Assembly (NCBI GenBank): GCA_029216955.1
Contig: JANAVB010002199.1
Span: forward strand, 17,866,053 to 17,930,052
Source: Iris pallida
Taxonomy: Eukaryota > Streptophyta > Magnoliopsida > Asparagales > Iridaceae
Direction: 5' to 3'
DNA: 64,000 nt
Below the pieces are notes generated by a model. It did not search any database, was not told where the DNA came from, and saw only the letters and a list, made by a program, of their open reading frames with translations. This document shows, in pieces, positions 31,915 to 42,032 of the stretch. Both the position numbers and the translations under genes were made by a program. Positions within the stretch are counted from its first letter, which is position 1; every line of letters begins with the position of its first letter.

Positions 31915-34900
31915 TTACAACTTAGGACCTGGTTGGTGAGCTCCGCAAATTCCGTCATGAGCTTCTCGAAGAGCTTCGGCCGCTTCTTCGTTAGACAGGC
32001 ATCGAAGGAGAAGCCCGTCGAAGGAGCGTCGGTACAGCGTTTTAGTGGCTGTATCGTAGTAGAATCGAAGAGAGCGTCTCCTGACTGAGACGGCTTCCTT
32101 CGGGTCTTCCGGAAGGATTCCGTAGATGGCGAAGTCGATGAACGGGAATCTCCAGTCTCGGACATTAACATCGGTGTTTGTTGGCACGGCGTGAGCCATC
32201 TGCAAACATAGGTTGTTTCTAGGACAAATCAAGTCTCGGCCAGTTACCGTGACATAGTGTTGAGTCCCAAGGGGCGCGGCCAATGAGGCTGCGAGGCCAG
32301 CCAGAGCGTCAGCCTCCAAGTTTTGCAGACGGGGTACATGTTCGATGAAGAACCCAGTGAATGTTGAAATGATGTTCAACGCAACTTCATGGTAAGGGAT
32401 CAAATCTTCATGGCGAACTTCGTATTGCCCCTGAATTTGGTTTACGACGAGTTTCGAGTCGCCGTAGGCTTCCAGATGATCCACCCCCAGCTGTTGTGCT
32501 AGCTGGAGTCCCATGACGAGTGCGTTGTACTCAGCAACATTGTTGGAGCACGGCTTCGAAAGAGAGTATGCGCGCTGGATGACCAGCTGATCGGGGAAGA
32601 TCAAGACTACCCCCACTCCTGCGATGATTTGGCCGTTGGGGCCCGTTCTTGAAGCGCCATCGAAGAACATCCGCCAAACGGGACTTCCTTCAGTGACGTT
32701 TGATTCTTGGACTTCATCCGGGATGTCTTCATAGAGTTTTGAAGATTCTGGGATGGGGTGTGCAGCTAAAAAGTCAGCCAGAGCCTGACCCTTGACCGCC
32801 TTCTGTGGGACAAACACCATGTTGTATGGCGTTAGTAGGATCGCCCATGTAGCCAGCCGGGAGTTTAATGACCCTGGCTTCGTCATGAGAACTCTGAGTG
32901 GATTGACTCGGGAGATGACGTGAATTGTCTGACCCGAGACGTAATGACGAGTCTTCTGAATGGCAAACACCAAAGCCAAGCACTCCTTTTCAACGGAGTT
33001 GTACCGGTGTTCGGCCCCGATGAGTGTTCGACTGAGGTAGTAGATTGCTTGCTCGTAGCCTGCATCGCTGTTTTGAGCCAGTAAAGCGCCGAGGGAATGA
33101 TCCATGGCACGGACGTAGAGGAGGAATGGTTTGCCGGCGACAGGTGCCACTAGGACTGGTGGGCTTGTCAAGTAAGCCTTGATGTCGTCGAAAGCCTTTT
33201 GGCACTCCTCTGTCCAGACGTAAGAGACTCCCTTCTTCATGAGCTGAGTAAAGGGTTGACATTTACCGGAGAGGTTTGTTATGAACCTCCGGATGTATGC
33301 CAGACGTCCCTGTAAGCCCCGAAGTTCTCGAAGGTTCTTCGGAGGGTCCATGTTGAGGATGGCTTTAGTCTTCTCGGGATCGACATGAATGCCTTTTGCC
33401 GTGATGACAAAGCCCAAGAATTTGTCGCTAGAAACCCCCAGGAAGGATTTAGCGGGGTTCATTTTGAGTTGATGTGCCCGCATGAGATCAAAGACCGTCC
33501 TCAGGTCCTGTAGGTGATCTCTTTTGAGGCGGCTCTTGACTGCGATGTCATCAACATAGCATTCAACTGTCTTGCGAAGATGTTGACGGAAGATAGTACT
33601 CATCGCTCGTTGGTATGTTGCACCGGCATTCTTCAAGCCGAAGGGCATTACTGTGTAGCAGAAAACACCTTTCGGAGTCCTGAATGACGTGTGTTTTGCG
33701 TCATCGGGGAACATCTTGATTTGATTGTAGCCTGAATACCCGTCCATGAAGGACATGCGTTCAAAGCCACATGTGTTGTCGATCATTACATCGGTGATTG
33801 GGAGCGGGAATTCATCCTTCGGGCAAGCAGAGTTGAGATCCCTGAAGTCGATACAGACTCGTATCTTCCCGTTCTTCTTGGTGACAGGGACGACGTTGGC
33901 TACCCAGTCTGGGTGTTGTTCCTCACGGATGAAGCCACTGGTCAAGAGCTTGTCCACCTCCTGATCGATGGCATTCATGATGTCCGGGCGGAAGCGTCGC
34001 TGTTGTTGTTTGATAGGTTTGGCATCTGGTAAAATGTTCAACCTATGCATCGCGATCTGTGGATCGAGACCCGGCATGTCTTCGTAGCTCCAGGCGAAGA
34101 CGTCAATATACTCTTTAGCCAGTTGGACTAAAGATTCTCGGTCTTCTCCTTCCAAGCTTTTGCTGATGAAGATGGGTTTAGAAGAAGACCCATCCCCGAG
34201 GTCGATCTGCTCGACTTCGTCTTCGGTGGGAGGTTCTCGTAACTCAAAACGAGACTCCCATTGTTCTCCTAGGCGCTGAGCCCAGGGTTCCTCTTCGAAG
34301 GGTTCCGGCGGTTGGTCTTCGCCTTCATCTTTCTGAGGTTGCATCGATGTCATGTTAGCTGACAGCACTTTCCTGAAGACTGATCCGATACTGGTATCGG
34401 AATCCCACGTCGATGCTTCAGACGAGTGGGAATGTTCTATGTCTTCTGCGTCTGAACTCTCTGGAGTTGATGGCGGCGTGACATAGCCTAACCCCCGTCG
34501 AGTCCGATTATAGTAATCCTGTGGCTTTCCATTGGGCATCGAAAGCCGGACAGGGAGATGCCGACCCTTGTCGTAGTTTAAGCCTTTGTTGCTTTTCAGG
34601 TCGTAGCCCATCTTTTGGATGATGTGCTTAGCCGCATCTGTGTACCGATAGACTTGTACTCTGCCGGTATCAGGTTCGGGCTCGATTGACGGGAGGTCCC
34701 GCCGACGCTCGATTTTGCCCGAGATGATGGTGCCTTGGTCTCGGCTCCGTGGAGGGACTATGAAGACTCCTTGAGACGGGACTATTTGATTATGGTAGAC
34801 GGTCGTTACTTGTGTTTGCAATGACCGTAGAGCGTTGTCTAATGTATACATGGCATTCCAGTGTGGAAGACAAGAATAATTGAAAGACACTCTATTATTG

Positions 34901-36186
34901 ATAAAGTACGAGATTTTATCCCGTGGGATTACATTGTCGAAGGAGGGTGCGTCTACATCAGCGGAGATATATTCGCCAAGCTCCTCATCTGTAAGCACTG
35001 GGGCCGGATCAGGAGACTCCTCCACCGCTCTGACTTTGGGGTCAGAGAGGATTATGTGAGCCCTCTCCGGCACCTTGGATGACTGCGGCGGCCTGCCTTT
35101 AAGACGCACCTTGAGAGGTGCCTCGGTTGCGCCTCCGATGAGTGGCGCCTTCCCTTGTAATTTTACCACCAGGGGAGCCGCTGTTTGAGGTGGCTTTCCC
35201 TTGAGGCGTATCTTCAGGGGAGCTTCGTGAGTCGGTGCTTTCCCTGATAGCTTGATGCTCATTGGAGGCGCCTTCTGGGGAGGCTTGCCCTTCAATCGGA
35301 TTTTCAAGGGGGCGTCGGGAGTCATTTCGGGCTCCATGTCCGGCTCTGTTGCCGTCTCTGCCTCATCATCAGCGTCATTGGCTTCCTCCTCGTCAATGGG
35401 CTTGTACAAGTCAGAATCGGTGAAGTAGGCCTCAATTCCTTTGAAGGGATCGATATCTGCAAACTCCGTCCGGATGACGTCGTTGGTGGATACATATTTC
35501 ATGCATTGGTGGAGCGTGGAGGGCACCACCATGTACTCATGTAACCATGGTCGTCCGAGTAAGATGTTGTAGTTGACCTCGGCATCCACCACATAACAAG
35601 TCACCTCAGTTTTGAGGCTGCCGATGTGACATTTCAGCCGGATCTTGCCCAGTGGCTCGCTCTTGCTAGCGTTGAAGCCACTGATGGTCGTATTGGAGGG
35701 CGCCAGCCGGTACATTGGGATCCCCAGCTTTGATAGCAGCGCCTTTGGAATGATGCTTAGGGAAGACCCCGGATCGATCTGAATCCTGCTCACCTTTACC
35801 GAACTGATGTACCCTGTGTAATACAACGGTCGGTTATGTCGGTGATGCTTGAGCAGCATGTCTTGTTGGGTGAAAGTTATGTTTGGGATAACTTCATCCG
35901 CACAATGACAATGTGCACAAGTAGTTGGGAGGTCTTCAGGCTGCTTGACTTGACTGAGAAAGGATTCGGCATCCTTCAGAGCTTCGCAGAGAGCTTCTCG
36001 GGAGTCCTTAGAGAGACGCAGGAGCTCGAACAAAGACAAGCGTGCAGGAGTACTGGCCAGTTGCGCCAGAATGTCAAAATTGTGGGGCTTGGCTAGCCCT
36101 GGAGCATTTTCTTTTCGCAGAGGTCTGTCGAAACGGGCCTCCACTTGCTTTTGTTTATTGGCTGCTGAGGGCTTGGATGGACCCTC
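31915..36186 (-). pseudogene. Tat element pol: protease, RT, RNase H, second RNase H
   Basis: A 1400-codon minus-strand frame, numbered from an ATG at 36144. Aspartic protease lies around residue 123 (IDPGSSLSIIP). A repeat-rich linker with five units like APLKIRLKGKPPQ spans 278-355, and RT has YVDD near 863. A degenerate RNase H follows (LLYVRAMDHSLGALL), then a second, archaeal-type RNase H near 1160 (MFFDGASRTGP, AEYNALVMGLQ, AYGDSKLVVNQI). Two RNase H domains mark the Tat lineage. The integrase zinc His residues (HDGICGAH) precede a TAA at 31915-31917. Upstream the frame is shared with gag across a TAG at 36187-36189. Confidence 0.9.
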
Positions 36187-36546
36187 CTAAGGGATGGTGC
36201 CAGGAGGCACCACTTCGGCGGCAGCTTCACCGGACTGGGAGTTCTGTTGTGCACGCGTCTGCACAGGAAGCGCCTCTTCCGTTGAAGAAGAGACCGTGCG
36301 GCAAGACTTGATCTTCCTGCCTTTTGCTTTGGAGGTAGGGCGTACCTCCGGTTGAGTTACCTCGGAGACGAGGTCGGGGTGAACCCAGAGGACCTCTCCT
36401 CGAGATGTGGTGAGTGGGACAAGTCCACTCACATTGTCACGGGTGGGTGGCAAGTTCACCACCTCCATTGTCGCCTTAGGGATGGGGACGACTCCATCTT
36501 GTGTGGTAGTCAGCGGCAAGGTGCCGAACTGAAGTGACACCATATT
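36187..36546 (-). CDS. Tat gag, C-terminal end (split by nested TR-GAG)
   Basis: This is the continuation of gag from 45793 once the TR-GAG and one ATATT copy are discounted: the 9251-bp difference leaves gag and pol in one frame. It encodes about 118 residues without a recognised domain, ending at TAG (36187-36189, context CCT TAG GAG). The frame stays open beyond the TAG into pol, so the TAG is either a programmed gag-pol readthrough site or a mutation. Confidence 0.7.
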   Translation of the reverse strand, partial: NMVSLQFGTLPLTTTQDGVVPIPKATMEVVNLPPTRDNVSGLVPLTTSRGEVLWVHPDLVSEVTQPEVRPTSKAKGRKIKSCRTVSSSTEEALPVQTRAQQNSQSGEAAAEVVPPGTIP

Positions 36547-39500
36547 TGTAACTCTCAAAACCATGTTTGGTAAATTTTAGAATTTTTCTAATTTTCTTGA
36601 ATTTAAATATTGCTTCTTACGGAAATCTATTTGCGATTAAAGTGAATTTCGGATTTTCTTCAAATTGAAAAAAATATTTAATACAAATTTACGTATTTTA
36701 GATGAATTACAATATTGTTATTATTATTAATATTGATATTGTTATTATTATTAATATTGATTGAGTTGAAGTTACTAACTGTTAATTAGGGAAATGGTTT
36801 ATTAATATTTTCGGAATTAATTAGTGTATGATTTTATTGGAGGAACAGTAATTATTTTCTAAACAGTTGGTAATTTGTAAATTAATACAACCTGTTAAAA
36901 CAGTTGTATTTTGAAATTGTTTAAATCTGGGGAAAAAAATATTTTGGATTTTTGGCATTTGAAAATATGTTTCAATTTCGAATTTTGAAATCCTGTTATT
37001 TGTTGTTCTGTTATCTACCTTTTAAAATTATTGGAGGGAATCTTAATTTTCGAAATTCTATTTTAAAATATTATTTTGGATATAAAATTCTGTTGGAAAT
37101 TGTTGATTTTGAATTTTGAATCTGCTGCAATATTTGGAGGAAATATTTGGTTTTGAAAATTTGTTTGATTTTGAAATTGTAGTTCTGTTACAACTATTCT
37201 ATATTACCCCCAGATCTAATTTTAATTACTGCTACTGCCACTATACTAATGCACCCAGATCTACTTCTATTTACTACTTTGCCACTCTCCACACAGCATT
37301 ATTTTACTATATATTTACACGTTTCCCTATGCACTGACACACACCATCACCACAGTACATTTCTCTCTCAGCCACGTCATCCTCTCTCTCTCTCTCTCTC
37401 TCTCTGTTCTCTCTCTCCTCTCACTGGAGTACACCACCGCTGTCGTCACCGGAGTTCAGCCCGCCGCCTCGAAGCCGGAGCTGCCGCCTCGAGGATTGCG
37501 CCACCGCATCTCGCCGGAGAGCACCGCCATCTGTGCTGCCACTTTGGGACGAGCGCCACCGTCACCTCGATCCTCGTGCCAAGCCATCAGTACGGAGCAG
37601 GGAGCTCCGTAGACCGCGCCATCTCGACTGCAGCGCCACCTCGAGCGCCGAGCCACCGCCATAGTCGCCGCCTCGATTCTATGCCACCGCCATCAGTGGA
37701 CAGCACTGCCTCGACTGCAGTGCTGTCAGGTCGAAGAGACAGCCACCGTCATCGAGCAGCCGCCGTCCCTTCGTAGAGCGCGCCACCGTGGTCAGAAACT
37801 TCGCCACCGCCATCTGGGCTGAACGGAGCCCGAGGAGCCACCTCCTCGTAGTCACCGCCGCCGTCAGATCCAGAGTTTCCTCGCCTCGCCGAGCCAGATC
37901 TCCGTCACCGACGCCGAGGATCGACGTCCCCGTCACGGCTGGTGAGCTTTTCTCCATCGATCCACCTCGATCTCTCTCTCCCTCTTGTTTTCTAGGTTTT
38001 GCTGTGTAGAATTTTAGGGTTTCCAGAGGTAAACAGAGATTAGGGTTTCATCTAGGTTTTCCTATGAAGTCGAAGGGAAGAAGATGGCCAGATCTAGGGT
38101 TCTGACCTAGAGATTGGGGACTTAGGGTTCGGCCATGGATATTTAGGGTTCCGACCTAGGCTAGGGTTTCGGTGAGACACAGTAGAGTCTGGGAGGAGGA
38201 GGCAGCTTTGGAGGCCTAAAAATTAGGGTTTCCGGATGGGGGCTAGGACTGACGAGAAATAGCTCGGTTAGGGTCCTTAGCCGAGAAGACTAGAGGAAGG
38301 CTGTGGCCATAGAGGAAGCTTTAGGGTTAGGGTTTGGTGAGCTTCGCCGGAGAAGAAGACGAAGTTGGTCGACTGGTTTCCTAGAAATCTAGGGTTTCGT
38401 GTTAGGGTTTCCTAGACTAGAGGAAGAAGACCAGAGGAAGAAGAAGTTGGGGTTAGGGTTACTCGGAGGCTGGGTTGCTTCGCCGGAGACGAGAGTATCG
38501 CCGGAGAAGACGCTGGGGTGTTCTCGAACCTCCTCGTCGATGGGAAGATGGAGAGCTCGTTCCAGAGAGTTCAGGAAATTTCGTGGGATTTGAGAGGAGA
38601 GAGAAGGTGATCAGGGTTATGTGTTAGGTTGTGTGGGCCGGGTTCTATGGGCCAGTAGAGCGGGCTGGTTGTAAGGGCTAGATTTTGTAAGAATTTAAGT
38701 TTTATAAAATTTTGTTTTACAAAACAGTCGGGCTGGGTCTCATGGGCTGAAGAAGTTGGGCTGTAGTTTAATTGTAGAATTAAGTTTTTATTAAACAGAG
38801 TTTTGGGCTGGTTGGTTTGGACTGTTGGTTGTAAAAAATTTTAGTTTAATATTTTAGTTAAACAGGGAATAGAATGGGCTGGGCTTGGGACTGCAGTATG
38901 TTGTTTGGGCTACAAGTTCGGGCTAGTCTTATACATTTGATATTATTCCTAATATTTTAGTGCTACCACTATTACTAATAATAATTGTTATTATTATTAC
39001 CCCTCTTGAAATATTCTAGATGGCAAATATTTTCATAAGTAGTTATCAACTATAAACTAATTGCTAAAACTATTCTGTTATAGAAATTATATCATTTGGT
39101 ATATAATATTGGTTGTTTTAAATAATAATAATATTCTAGTATTTTCTTGCTAAATTATTTTAGTATATCAAAAACGTTTCTAAAAGTTTATATAGTTATA
39201 ATTATTTTTACTAGCAAATGTTTTAAATAATTCTAGAAGTAATTAAAGTTTTACTAGTAATTATTTCTTCGAGGCTATATATACTTTCTAAAAATAATGG
39301 TTAGCTAGTATATTTTCTTTAGCTAGTTTATGGATAACTTGTTAGCAATATTAGTTGCTTAAACCCTAATAAAATTGTACAAAATATAACAGGTGATCAT
39401 TACAACCATGCAGTACTACTCTCGTGCAACCAAACCGAGGCAAGTACACTGACTTGACTTGTACCTTGTTTTCTGTTTTACCTTCATGTGCCATGTTCTC

Positions 39501-40317
39501 ATATCTGACACGAATTACACACGATTGTCTTGTACTCTTGTTCATTGCTTGTGCGTCATTGTTCATTGCGGAATTGGAGGAAATATTAGCTTTTGTGTGA
39601 CCACACCCAATATAGCATTGAAGATAGCCTAATCGTACACATCACGTACGATGAAGCCGTACCATGTAAAATTGACTCATTGATTGATTGATTGATTGTT
39701 CCTAAGCCGGTCACACATTAGTTTTAATATTTCAAAATTTATCACAAATTGCATCATTGATTGTCGTGATTGATTGCCTTGTACATTGATAGCCGTGTTC
39801 ATTGTCTAGCATCTTGATTGTCATCCTTTACTTGCAGTTTACATTTCATTTCTGGTACCACAGTTCAGTTCATTTCATGTTCTAGTTTTTCTGGTATTCC
39901 TGTTTTACCTTGTACTCTAGATCACAGATTACATTGTATATTGTCTAGTCAGGGTTGTACTTTGCTCTTTTCCTGATAGGATCGTTGCAGGTGAGTGGGA
40001 GACTACATGGAGCTGGTGATTGCTTGGATTTAGCAGTTTTTATTTATTTCAGTTTATTTTTCTGGAGATTGTATCTTAGATATTCATTTATTGTATATTA
40101 TTTCATTGGACCGGATTTGTCTCCGGCAGAGTTTGTATTTTAAAACACTTGATGGATATTGGTGATTTCTGGGAACGTTATAAAAGTTGTGATTTGGTTT
40201 ACATTACATTGTGACTGTGAGTTTTCCTTAGTATTGTACAGCTTACTTCGTCGTGTCCAACGACGAAGGCTGGGCGTGTCCGACTCGTATCCGATTATTC
40301 GGGAGCGGGTCGTGACA
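36547..40317 (+). mobile_element. TR-GAG 5' LTR
   Basis: It runs from TGTAACTCTC to GGGTCGTGACA. The sequence goes from AT-rich, through a CT microsatellite (about 37381-37405) and a CpG-rich stretch (37430-37940), to a segment packed with TAGGGTT, then back to AT-rich DNA. The CpG-rich part gives open frames on both strands, but no protein family was recognised. Confidence 0.92.
38013..38460 (+). promoter_or_regulatory. TAGGGTT (telo-box-like) cluster in TR-GAG LTR
   Basis: Twelve TAGGGTT copies in about 450 bp, seven of them TAGGGTTT (complement AAACCCTA, the plant telo-box). The cluster follows a CT tract and a GTGAGC donor-like site (37939). Telo-boxes near transcription starts are known from plant ribosomal-protein and translation-factor genes. 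The second LTR has the same cluster (about 43490-43940). Confidence 0.5.
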
Positions 40318-40753
40318 TGTTTTTAGTGGTGGCCCATGCAGGTCTATCCTAATGACACTTAGGCAAATAAGTGTTATTGGGGGACCAGCGGAAGCTAAGG
40401 AAAACTCATCACAGCATAGGAACCGCGGGAAAATGGTTTATGATTTATGGAAAATAGTTTATGAAAATGGTTTACAGTTTATGAAAATAGTTTACTGTTT
40501 TTGAAAATGGTTTATGGTTTATGAAAATGGTTTATGATTAATAGTTTATGGATTATGGTTATTGATGTTTAAATTTGAAAATTTGATTTACTTATGATTT
40601 TAGGATAGTTTGTAATTTTATAGGATATAGCAATCAACAGTTTATTTCTTTTGCAGGACGGTCGCCACGACGAACGCTGGGACCAGTGAGCAGCCTGCAC
40701 CCAGTGCACAGGAGCAGCTTGCACCGCCTCCGCCTCAGCCGATTCCACCGACG
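40318..40753 (+). other. TR-GAG leader with possible intron
   Basis: It starts TGTTTTTAGTGGTGGCCCAT right after the LTR, matching the family 1 leader. No TGGTATCAGAGC-type primer-binding site is seen. It has repeats of GTTTATGAAAATGGTTTA (about 40440-40550). CATGCAG|GTCTAT (about 40339) looks like a donor, and TTTATTTCTTTTGCAG|G (ending 40654) is a strong acceptor. The frame leading into gag is open from there. Confidence 0.45.
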
Positions 40754-41758
40754 ATGATGTTCGATGGCACGCAAGTGATGGCCATGTTCCAGCAATTCAT
40801 GGAGATCCAGAATCACCAATTTGCGCAGTTCAGAGAGACCGTCGTCGACGCGCTCAGGACCAGAGAGCCAGCTCCACCAGCACCGCCGGCACCAGCACCG
40901 CCGAAGCCAGGAACTGCCAAGGAATATCAGTTCCTCAGCCCCATGGATTTCTGGGGCGATGAAGGAATAGTCTACGCAGACGAATGGCTGGAGAATGCTG
41001 AACGGTCATTGAAGATGGCGAGGATCCCAGAAGATTTGCAAGTCGAAGTTGCAAGCATGCGACTGTTCGACATCGCTAGGGCTTGGTACCGGGAGGAGCC
41101 CCAGTTAGCAGAGCCCGGAGTTTCCTGGAAGGACTTCAAGCTGCTTTTCCAGGAAAAGTTCTTCCCGGATGTGGAGCGGGACGAGCTTAGGATGCAATTT
41201 GAAGCATTGAAGCAAGGGAATATGTCAGTGGCCCAGTATACATCCGAGTTCACCCGACTCAGCAGGTTCGCAGAGAACCTAGTCAGTTCGCCGAAGGACA
41301 GGGCTTGGATGTTCAAGAAGGGTCTCACCAGGGAGCTACGTCATGCAGTAGCTATTAGTCAGGCCACTACATATGCGAGCATTCTTAAAGTTGTTCAGGG
41401 AGTGGAAAAGGAAATGGATCCGAAGCTCAAGCGGGACAGAGATATTGGCGCCAGCAGTTCCCAGGGTCCACCGAAGCGTGCCGACACTCAGCAGAGGCCA
41501 CCTCAGCATCAGCATCAGCATCATGTTCGAGCACCGACATCGCCGAGGCAGCAGAGACAGATCCAGACCCCGGTGTATCTTTCTTGTGCATACTGCAAGC
41601 GACCGGGACACCGTGGCGAGGAATGCCGCAAGAAGTTAGGACAATGCTTGATTTGTGGATCTGCCACTCATCAAGTGAGGAATTGTCCTGCGGCTTTCAC
41701 TCGTCAGGAGCCAGCACCAGAGCAGCAACAGGGGGACCCAGTTTATGAGGATCAGTAG
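40754..41758 (+). CDS. gag: TR-GAG gag (capsid-nucleocapsid) protein
   Basis: A 334-codon complete frame. The Pro/Ala/Gln-rich start precedes the retrotransposon gag domain (around residues 70-225; FLSPMDFWGDEG, WKDFKLLFQEKFFPD, FEALKQGNMSVAQYTSEF). Two CCHC zinc knuckles follow at 278-291 (CAYCKRPGHRGEEC) and 298-311 (CLICGSATHQVRNC). It should form the virus-like particle and package RNA. The two-knuckle spacing and the LGQCL.CGS..HQ pattern match element 3 gag, suggesting a chromovirus helper. No protease follows. The open frame runs upstream without ATG to the AG at 40654, so translation could start earlier in a spliced mRNA. Confidence 0.88.
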   Translation: MMFDGTQVMAMFQQFMEIQNHQFAQFRETVVDALRTREPAPPAPPAPAPPKPGTAKEYQFLSPMDFWGDEGIVYADEWLENAERSLKMARIPEDLQVEVASMRLFDIARAWYREEPQLAEPGVSWKDFKLLFQEKFFPDVERDELRMQFEALKQGNMSVAQYTSEFTRLSRFAENLVSSPKDRAWMFKKGLTRELRHAVAISQATTYASILKVVQGVEKEMDPKLKRDRDIGASSSQGPPKRADTQQRPPQHQHQHHVRAPTSPRQQRQIQTPVYLSCAYCKRPGHRGEECRKKLGQCLICGSATHQVRNCPAAFTRQEPAPEQQQGDPVYEDQ

Positions 41759-42032
41759 TAGCTGCAGGAGCGCAGCCGAGTGGACCATTATCTTTTACTT
41801 GTTTGTAGTAGCTGGATTTCTTTTATATTGCCTATTTTGAGGCTTGTCTCTGAGTTTTCTTGCATCTACAGTTTTTTCTATTGTCTAGTGACTACTTGTT
41901 AGTCCTTATTATTTTTGCTCCATAATAAATCTTTTAGTTCTTTGGTTGCCTTTAATAAATTTTGATTGAATTTTTGTACATTGTAAAACCCTTGAAATTT
42001 CGAGGACGAAATTTTTGTAAGGGGGGTAGATT
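41759..42032 (+). promoter_or_regulatory. TR-GAG 3' leader: stem-loop and polypurine tract
   Basis: After the gag stop come about 235 bp of AT-rich DNA. AAATTTCGAGGACGAAATTT (41995-42014) follows, a perfect 8-bp stem with AGGA loop. AAGGGGGGTAGA, the polypurine tract, then leads to the 3' LTR at 42033. Confidence 0.8.

Noticed and set aside
37249..37776. 175-codon frame in the CpG-rich part of the TR-GAG LTR, with antisense frames
   Set aside because: The second LTR copy is frameshifted (135 codons) by CT-tract length. Low complexity, no domain.
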